Source: Gammaproteobacteria bacterium
GTDB taxonomy: Bacteria; Pseudomonadota; Gammaproteobacteria; Steroidobacterales; Steroidobacteraceae
Assembly: GCA_030038645.1 (NCBI GenBank)
Contig: JASHSR010000270.1
Location: 1-18,739 of the forward strand
Direction: 5' to 3'
Length of the DNA: 18,739 nucleotides
This document shows positions 14,345 to 18,739 of the stretch, piece by piece; the first letter of the stretch is position 1; every line of letters starts with the position of its first letter. Below the pieces are notes generated by a model. It made no database searches, was not told the DNA's origin, and worked only from the letters and a program-made list of their open reading frames with translations. The translations under genes and the position numbers were made by a program.

Positions 14345-15382
14345 TCAGAGCGGGGCCGAGGACTCGCGTTTCACGAGCGTGAACTTCATGAGGTGCTGCA
14401 GCGGCGCGAGCGTCCGGCCCTGGCGCCGCGCGCGGATCTCCTCGAGCAGCAGCTCGACGGCCTTGCGGGCCATCGCCGCGACGGGCTGCCGCACGGTCGT
14501 CAGCGCCGGCCATATCGTCGCGGCGAGCGGCGTGTCGTCGAAGCCGACCACCGTCAGGTCCTTCGGGACGTCAAGGCGCATGCGGTGCGCGACGGCGATC
14601 GTGGCGGCCGCCATGTCGTCGTTGCTGGCGAAGATCGCCGTGGGGCGGCGGGCGGCGCTCAATATCTGCTCGGCCGCGGCGAGGCCCGACCGGTAGCTGA
14701 AGGAGCCCGGCCTCACCCATTCGGGACGCACCGCGAGCCCCGCCTCGCGCAGCGCGCGCTCGAAGCCCTCCTGGCGCTGGGCGCTGACGGTTTGATTGGG
14801 CGCGCCGATGATGAACCCGATGTCGCGGTGGCCGAGGCTGAGCAGATAGCGCGTCATGGCCGTCGCGGCTTCGAGGTCGTCGATGCGCACCGTGATGCCC
14901 GCCTCCTTCGGTCGGCCGGTCGCGACCGCGATGAAGGGAACCTTCGCCGCGCGCACCGCCTCGAGCGCCGCGTTGGAATCGGAGAGCGGCGGCGGCAGGA
15001 TGACGCCGCCGACGCCGTCGCGCAGCAGCCGCTCGGTCGCGGCGCGCTCGTTGCGCGAGCCGCACTTCTCGAGGACGATCTCGCACCCGGCGTGGCTGCT
15101 CTGCTCGAGCACGCCGACCAGCAGCTCGTTCAAATAGGCGGCGCTCGGGTTGTTGTAGAGCAGTCCGAAGTGCAGGGTCGAGGCCCTGGCGAGGTTGCGC
15201 GCCGCGACGTTCGGAAAGTAGCCGAGCTCCTTGACCGCGGCCTCCACCCGCCGGCGCGTGCCCGCCTCGACGTGGGCGTCTCCACTCAGGGCGCGGGACA
15301 CGGTCATCGGCGAGACGCCGGCGTGCCTCGCGACCTCGTGCATGGTCACTGCGTTACGACGCCGTCTCGGCGATCTTTTCAC
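14345..15382 (-). CDS. xylR: LacI-family repressor of the xylose operon
   Basis: This 345-residue regulator has an N-terminal LacI helix-turn-helix (VTMHEVARHAGVSPMTVSRALSG, residues 12-34), the hinge helix GYFPNVAARNLA (about 54-65), and a periplasmic-binding-protein-like ligand domain. The ligand domain has landmarks RDIGFIIGAPN, AIFASNDDMAAATI and LTVVGFDDTPLAATIWPALTTVRQP. It is cytoplasmic and expected to act as a dimer. The symbol follows the LacI-type XylR of Caulobacter and Xanthomonas, not the AraC-type E. coli XylR. The role is inferred from its position directly upstream of xylE and the xyl-box in between. The GTG start has AGGA 8-9 bases upstream; ATG 15343 at residue 14 is too close to the HTH to be the start. 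The effector is probably xylose or a close derivative. Confidence 0.92.
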   Translation of the reverse strand: MKRSPRRRRNAVTMHEVARHAGVSPMTVSRALSGDAHVEAGTRRRVEAAVKELGYFPNVAARNLARASTLHFGLLYNNPSAAYLNELLVGVLEQSSHAGCEIVLEKCGSRNERAATERLLRDGVGGVILPPPLSDSNAALEAVRAAKVPFIAVATGRPKEAGITVRIDDLEAATAMTRYLLSLGHRDIGFIIGAPNQTVSAQRQEGFERALREAGLAVRPEWVRPGSFSYRSGLAAAEQILSAARRPTAIFASNDDMAAATIAVAHRMRLDVPKDLTVVGFDDTPLAATIWPALTTVRQPVAAMARKAVELLLEEIRARRQGRTLAPLQHLMKFTLVKRESSAPL

Positions 15383-15411
15383 TCTAATTCCTGCGCGGTA
15401 TCGAGCGCGTC

Positions 15412-15420
15412 ATTGTAGCA
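15412..15420 (-). promoter_or_regulatory. extended -10 promoter of the LacI-family regulator
   Basis: On the minus strand the bases read TGCTACAAT, an extended -10 (TGn followed by TACAAT, 5 of 6 to consensus), about 30 bases before the GTG. There is no good -35 at the expected distance, which is common for extended -10 promoters. No xyl-box lies nearby, so the regulator may not be autorepressed. Confidence 0.5.
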
Positions 15421-15515
15421 AATGAGGGCGCGCGCCCGGACGCGGCGGCGCCGGGTCCAGGGCGCGATTGGGGCTGCATCGAAGGAGGTGCTATCGTTCG
15501 CCGTTGCGCCGGCGC

Positions 15516-15547
15516 ACGCCTGGAGACGCTGGCGCACTGCCAGGCGT
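15516..15547 (+). repeat. 8-bp perfect inverted repeat in the leader of the PQQ dehydrogenase gene
   Basis: ACGCCTGG (15516-15523) is followed after 16 bases by its exact reverse complement CCAGGCGT (15540-15547). It ends just before the ribosome binding site GAGGG (15551-15555) of the gene starting at 15564. It could be an mRNA hairpin limiting ribosome access, or a dyad operator for an unidentified regulator. In GC-rich DNA an 8-base match can also arise by chance. Confidence 0.45.
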
Positions 15548-15563
15548 ACCGAGGGCCACGACC

Positions 15564-17468
15564 ATGCGAAGTCCCGACTCGCTCCGCGCATTGCTGCTAC
15601 CCGCCGCCGTCACGCTCGCCGCGCTGTGGATTGCCGGGTGCTCGGGCGGCACGCCTGGCGGGGCGCAAACCTCCGCGGGCGCGGGCACGAGCAGCGCGAC
15701 ACCGCCGAAAAGCGCGACGGCCGACAATGCGAATGTCCCGAGCAGCGTCGCCGGCGTGCGCACGCCGGCCTGCGCGGGCGACGCCGGCCTCGAGCTTCCA
15801 CCGGGCTTCTGCGGCAGCATCTTCGCCGACGACATCGGCCACGCACGCCACATGGTCGTGGCCGCGAACGGCGTCGTGTACGTGAACACCTGGAGCGGGC
15901 GGTACTACCCGAACTCACCGCCGCCGCCCGGCGGCTTCCTGGTCGCCCTGCAGGATACGACCGGCGCGGGCAAGGCGAACGTCATCGAGCGGTTCGGCGC
16001 GACGGTCCAGTCGGGCGGCCACGGCGGCACGGGCATCGCGCTGTACAACGGATACCTCTATGCGGAGCTCAACGACCGCATCGTGCGGTACGCGATGTCG
16101 CCGGGCTCGATCGTGCCGAAGGGATCCGAGGAGGTGGTCGTCTCCGGACTGCCGCTCACCGGGGACCATCCGATGCATCCCTTCGCGATCGACGCGGACG
16201 GCTGGCTCTATGTCGATCTCGCAACACCCACCAACTCGTGCCAGCGGCGCAACCGCATGCTCGAGTCGCCGGGCATCGATCCTTGCCCGCAGCTGCGGAC
16301 GCGCGGCGGCATCTGGCGCTACAGCGCGAGTCGGTTGAACCAGAGGTTCTCGCCGGCCGGGCGCTACGCGACAGGCATTCGCAACGCGGACGGCATCGCG
16401 ATCGACTCGACGGGGCACGGCGTCTACGCAACCCAGCACGGCCGGGATCAGCTCGGCCAGAACTGGCCGAAGCGGTTCACCAGCGAGCAGGAGGCTCTGC
16501 TGCCCGCGGAGGAGCTGCTGCACGTGGTGCAGGGCGGCGATTACGGCTGGCCCTACTGCTACTACGACGGCATCCAGCAAAAGCTCGTCCTTGCGCCCGA
16601 GTATGGCGGCGACGGCAAGACGGTCGGGCGGTGCGCGAGCAAGCTCGGACCGATCGCCGCTTTTCCGGCGCACTGGGCACCGAACGGCCTGACGCTCTAC
16701 TACGGGAAGCAGTTCCCCGCGCATTACTACGGCGGCGCGTTCATCGCGTTCCACGGGTCCTGGGACCGAACTCCGTTCCCGCAGCAAGGCTATGACGTCG
16801 TGTTCCAGCCGCTCGCAGACGGCAAGGCGTCCGCGGGCTGTGAGATCTTCGCCGACGGATTCGCGGGAGCGCAGAAGGGGCCGGGCTCGGCCGAGCATCG
16901 TCCGTCGGGCGTGGCGGTCGGACCCAATGGCGCGCTCTACGTCTCCGACGACGTGCGCGGGCGCATCTACCGCATCGTCTATCGCGGCACGGGGGGCTCG
17001 GCCGCCTCCGGCGAGGCGGCTCGCGGCATCACGCCCTGCTCGAGCATGTCCGACCTCGGCGTATCGACTCCCGCCGCAGGCGCCGCCGTTCCTCCGGAGG
17101 GCAACAACCCGAACGCCGGGGCGAGCCCCGGCGCGGCGGCCGATCTGCCCGTGCCTCACGGCGCGACGCGGGCGATGGTCGAGCTCGGCGAACGCATCTA
17201 TCACGGCGAGGTCGCCTCGGCCACGTGCGTCGGCTGTCATGGCGCGGACGGCAAGGGCACTCCGCTCGGTCCCGATCTCACCTCCAACAAGTGGCTGTGG
17301 AGCCGCGGGAGCTACGCCGGCATCGCGAGGACCATCCGCGACGGCGTCGCAAAGCCGAAGGAGTACCGCAGCCCGATGCCTGCGATGGGAGGGGCGCAGC
17401 TCTCGCCGCATCAGGTCTCGGCCGTTGCCGCCTACGTCTGGGCTCTGAGCCACCGGAACGCCCACTGA
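15564..17468 (+). CDS. PQQ-type sugar (sorbosone-like) dehydrogenase with C-terminal cytochrome c domain, lipoprotein
   Basis: From ATG 15564 this is a 634-residue protein with a lipoprotein signal (hydrophobic LLLPAAVTLAALWIAGC, lipid-accepting Cys26), so it is probably membrane-anchored in the periplasm. Residues about 70-480 form a six-bladed propeller of the soluble glucose/sorbosone dehydrogenase family: GHGGTGIALY with the likely catalytic His153, RNADGIAID, ATQHGRDQLG, GGDYGWPYCYYDG, and HRPSGVAVGPNGALYVSDD. After a Pro/Ala/Gly-rich linker, residues about 535-630 form a class I cytochrome c with CVGCH (555-559) and a distal Met in SPMPAMGG. It would oxidise an aldose or related sugar using PQQ and pass electrons through its own heme to the respiratory chain. 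The exact substrate is unknown. The frame is open upstream to 15468, but GAGGG at 15551-15555 and the lipoprotein signal favour 15564. It is divergent from the xylose regulator. Confidence 0.88.
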   Translation: MRSPDSLRALLLPAAVTLAALWIAGCSGGTPGGAQTSAGAGTSSATPPKSATADNANVPSSVAGVRTPACAGDAGLELPPGFCGSIFADDIGHARHMVVAANGVVYVNTWSGRYYPNSPPPPGGFLVALQDTTGAGKANVIERFGATVQSGGHGGTGIALYNGYLYAELNDRIVRYAMSPGSIVPKGSEEVVVSGLPLTGDHPMHPFAIDADGWLYVDLATPTNSCQRRNRMLESPGIDPCPQLRTRGGIWRYSASRLNQRFSPAGRYATGIRNADGIAIDSTGHGVYATQHGRDQLGQNWPKRFTSEQEALLPAEELLHVVQGGDYGWPYCYYDGIQQKLVLAPEYGGDGKTVGRCASKLGPIAAFPAHWAPNGLTLYYGKQFPAHYYGGAFIAFHGSWDRTPFPQQGYDVVFQPLADGKASAGCEIFADGFAGAQKGPGSAEHRPSGVAVGPNGALYVSDDVRGRIYRIVYRGTGGSAASGEAARGITPCSSMSDLGVSTPAAGAAVPPEGNNPNAGASPGAAADLPVPHGATRAMVELGERIYHGEVASATCVGCHGADGKGTPLGPDLTSNKWLWSRGSYAGIARTIRDGVAKPKEYRSPMPAMGGAQLSPHQVSAVAAYVWALSHRNAH

Positions 17469-17575
17469 GGCGGTGGCAATGAGGCGCAAGCTCTGCGCTT
17501 GCTCCACATGCGGCAATTGCGAGATAGTCTCCCCGACGCTCTCGGTCGCGCCGGAAGATTGAATGGAGTCCTGAG

Positions 17576-18136
17576 GTGAATACCCATCCTGCTGAAGCCG
17601 ACGAGTGGGTCCACAGACATCTCGCCGGCTGGCCTGCGGCGACTCGCAAGCTCGCCACGCAGCTCATCATCCGGTACGGACGGCCGCAAACGTCCACGGC
17701 TCGCGAGCTCACGTGGTACGGCAACGAGCCCTGGAAGCGGACGGTCCTCTACCGAGTGGGCGTGAAGCACAATTTTCCGCTGCCGCACGAGGACATTCTC
17801 GAGCAGACGGTCGACTACCGCGTCCCGCTCGGGAAGGTACGAGACCTTGCCGCGTACAACGGCAGCCTGGTGGTGGATCGCACCCGCGGGGAGCTCTCGG
17901 CTCACTGCGACAGCGAGGCGCAGAACACGATCATGCTCAACATCGCCGACGACATCGTGACGGGCCAGAGAACCGTGGACGAGGGTCTCGCGTACCATGC
18001 GCAGATCGTGCGCGGCGTGGAGATCCACGTGCCCGAGTCCTACCCGAGCAGGCTGAAGTTCAAGATCCTCTCGAGCGCGCAGACCGCCGATCCGGGCGAG
18101 GAGGCTCCTCTGCTCGAGCACCTCGGCCAGACCTAG
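17576..18136 (+). CDS. conserved hypothetical protein, 186 aa
   Basis: I do not recognise a named family. The protein is soluble, with no signal peptide or membrane helix. It opens with a helical region (EADEWVHRHLAGWPAATRKL), then the conserved-looking ELTWYGNEPWKRTVLYR (44-60), KHNFPLPHEDILEQTVDYRVP (64-84) and DRTRGELSAHCDSE (101-114), followed by a helical NIADDIVTGQRTVDEG (122-137). This balanced mix of charged and aromatic residues and the coherent codon use mark it as a real gene. The GTG start has GGAG 7 bases upstream. It follows the dehydrogenase by 107 bases with no strong terminator between, so shared transcription is possible. I recall similar proteins annotated as hypothetical in environmental proteobacteria, without known function. 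Confidence 0.75.
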   Translation: MNTHPAEADEWVHRHLAGWPAATRKLATQLIIRYGRPQTSTARELTWYGNEPWKRTVLYRVGVKHNFPLPHEDILEQTVDYRVPLGKVRDLAAYNGSLVVDRTRGELSAHCDSEAQNTIMLNIADDIVTGQRTVDEGLAYHAQIVRGVEIHVPESYPSRLKFKILSSAQTADPGEEAPLLEHLGQT

Positions 18137-18260
18137 ACGCCGCGACGTACCGCAACCTCGGCCGCCGCGCGCGCTCGAAGCTGTACACCGATGCGCGCCT
18201 CGCGCGTTGTTGAGGCAAAGACGCCGGTGGCGTCGCCGTCAAATGTCAAAAGAGGTTCTC

Positions 18261-18599
18261 ATGATCAAACCGACTCCTGTGCGCAATCTGATAGCGCTCG
18301 TTGCGATCTGCATCGCAACGAGCGCCTGTGTCGTGGTTCCCACACCGCGCGGCCTGTATGTCGGCCCTGCCATCGCGGCCGCGCCGCCGCCACCTCAAGT
18401 CGAGTACTACGGTGCGGCGCCCGCGGCCGGCTACTTCTGGGTCGGCGGCTACTGGAACTGGGTCGGCGGCCGCTATGCATGGGTCGGCGGACACTGGCAG
18501 GCGCCGCGCCCGGGCTATCGATGGGCGGCCGCCCGTTGGGTGCATAGGGCGGATGGCTGGCACATGAGGGGCGGCCGCTGGGTGCGGGAGCGGCGGTGA
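18261..18599 (+). CDS. YXWGXW-repeat protein, probable lipoprotein
   Basis: This 112-residue exported protein opens MIKPTPVRNLIALVAICIATSAC, a lipoprotein-like signal ending at Cys23, although Thr at -3 is unusual for a lipobox. The mature part is Pro/Ala-rich, then made of short aromatic-glycine repeats: GYFWVGGYWNWVGGRYAWVGG, HWQAPRPGYRWAAARWV, and DGWHMRGGRWV. These fit the YXWGXW repeat family, small envelope proteins of Gram-negative bacteria whose role is unknown. The frame is open to 18207 with an ATG also at 18243, but AGAGG at 18251-18255 and the signal peptide point to ATG 18261. It lies 124 bases after the previous gene. Confidence 0.85.
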   Translation: MIKPTPVRNLIALVAICIATSACVVVPTPRGLYVGPAIAAAPPPPQVEYYGAAPAAGYFWVGGYWNWVGGRYAWVGGHWQAPRPGYRWAAARWVHRADGWHMRGGRWVRERR

Positions 18600-18622
18600 A
18601 CTTTTCGCGCGCTGGGGAGTTA

Positions 18623-18655
18623 ACGCTGCGCGGCTGCCCATCGGCCGCGCAGCGT
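18623..18655 (+). terminator. strong GC hairpin, terminator-like
   Basis: ACGCTGCGCGGC (18623-18634) pairs perfectly with GCCGCGCAGCGT (18644-18655) around a 9-base loop, 24 bases after the YXWGXW stop. No T-run follows, so it is not a textbook intrinsic terminator. Its 3' end is one base from the AGGTGA ribosome binding site of the next gene, so it may instead limit translation of that gene. Confidence 0.5.
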
Positions 18656-18665
18656 CAGGTGACGC

Positions 18666-18739
18666 ATGTCCCGCTCCCTTCGCGCGCTCTACGCTCCGTG
18701 CCTCGCTGGAGCGCTGCTGCTCGCCGCGTGCGGCAGCGG
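18666..18739 (+). CDS. lipoprotein N-terminus (3' end outside window)
   Basis: Only 24 codons are visible: a basic start MSRSLRAL, a hydrophobic core, and the lipobox LLLAACGS with the acylated Cys at residue 22. AGGTGA (18657-18662) is a reasonably placed ribosome binding site. This is a predicted lipoprotein signal; the mature protein and its function lie beyond the window. Confidence 0.65.
   Translation, partial: MSRSLRALYAPCLAGALLLAACGS

Noticed and set aside
11922..14696. 924-codon open frame on the plus strand across the epimerase and xylE genes
   Set aside because: It is antisense to two genes with complete catalytic motifs, the product is Arg/Glu/His/Asp-rich with no domain pattern, and long antisense frames are expected in GC-rich DNA.
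15399..15404. Plus-strand -10 (TATCGA with TTTTCA at 15376) for the PQQ dehydrogenase
   Set aside because: Spacing is 17 bases but the -10 matches consensus at only three positions, so I do not report it as a promoter.
15468..15563. Longer N-terminus (32 extra codons) for the PQQ dehydrogenase
   Set aside because: The extra residues are Arg-rich, would bury the lipoprotein signal, and begin with TTG without a ribosome binding site, whereas ATG 15564 has one.
17486..17502. GCAAGC/GCTTGC hairpin after the PQQ dehydrogenase as a terminator
   Set aside because: The stem is only 6 bases with no T-run, so it gives too little support for a terminator call.
18289..18302. Second xyl-box-like sequence TGATAGCGCTCGTT
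   Set aside because: Only the first ten bases match the complement of the operator, the other half-site is lost, and it lies inside the coding start of the YXWGXW gene.

Overview
The window is a GC-rich, densely coded stretch of chromosome. The gene content (XylE-type xylose symporter, LacI-type xylose regulator with a Xanthomonas-like xyl-box, secreted GH67 alpha-glucuronidase, tannase/feruloyl-esterase family protein, PQQ/cytochrome c dehydrogenase lipoprotein) suggests a plant-polysaccharide-using proteobacterium. A gammaproteobacterium near Xanthomonadales or Steroidobacterales is my best guess, but no rRNA or marker gene is present to prove it. I see no tRNA, rRNA, CRISPR array, insertion sequence or integrase, and no gene-free stretch reaches 300 bases. 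The largest gaps are 3624-3867 and 4315-4549, and I see nothing convincing in either.

Layout, left to right. 1-325: the 3' end of an APC-type permease. 455-3623: an amidase-signature enzyme followed closely by an exported tannase/feruloyl-esterase family protein, probably one transcript. 3868-4314: two very small genes, an unrecognised 64-residue protein and a DUF2945/HVA1 TUDOR-like protein. 4550-9063: a tightly packed same-strand trio made of a SLOG-like nucleotide-binding domain fused to two 2-TM modules, a single-domain MEKHLA (PAS-like) protein, and a secreted GH67 alpha-glucuronidase whose start overlaps the MEKHLA stop.

9131-15382 (minus strand): a compact xylose operon. Transcription runs from a LacI-family regulator (15382-14345), through an operator/promoter region at 14308-14337, into xylE, an aldose 1-epimerase, xylB and xylA. 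The last three genes join by 1-nt and 4-nt stop/start overlaps. Together they import D-xylose, interconvert its anomers, isomerise it to D-xylulose and phosphorylate that to xylulose 5-phosphate. The operator TGGTAGCGCTATCA covers the predicted -10 element, which suggests classical steric repression relieved by a xylose-derived signal.

15564-18739 (plus strand): divergent from the regulator is a PQQ-type sugar dehydrogenase with a C-terminal cytochrome c domain, predicted to be a lipoprotein. It is followed by a conserved unknown protein, a short YXWGXW-repeat lipoprotein-like gene, a strong GC hairpin, and the start of another lipoprotein that runs off the window.

Taken together, the right two thirds fit glucuronoxylan use: GH67 removes methylglucuronic acid from xylo-oligosaccharides, an esterase may remove hydroxycinnamoyl esters, and the operon consumes xylose. 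The least expected element is the SLOG-4TM / MEKHLA pair placed directly before the glucuronidase. It has the architecture of a nucleotide-sensing membrane effector and is the best candidate here for an undescribed system.
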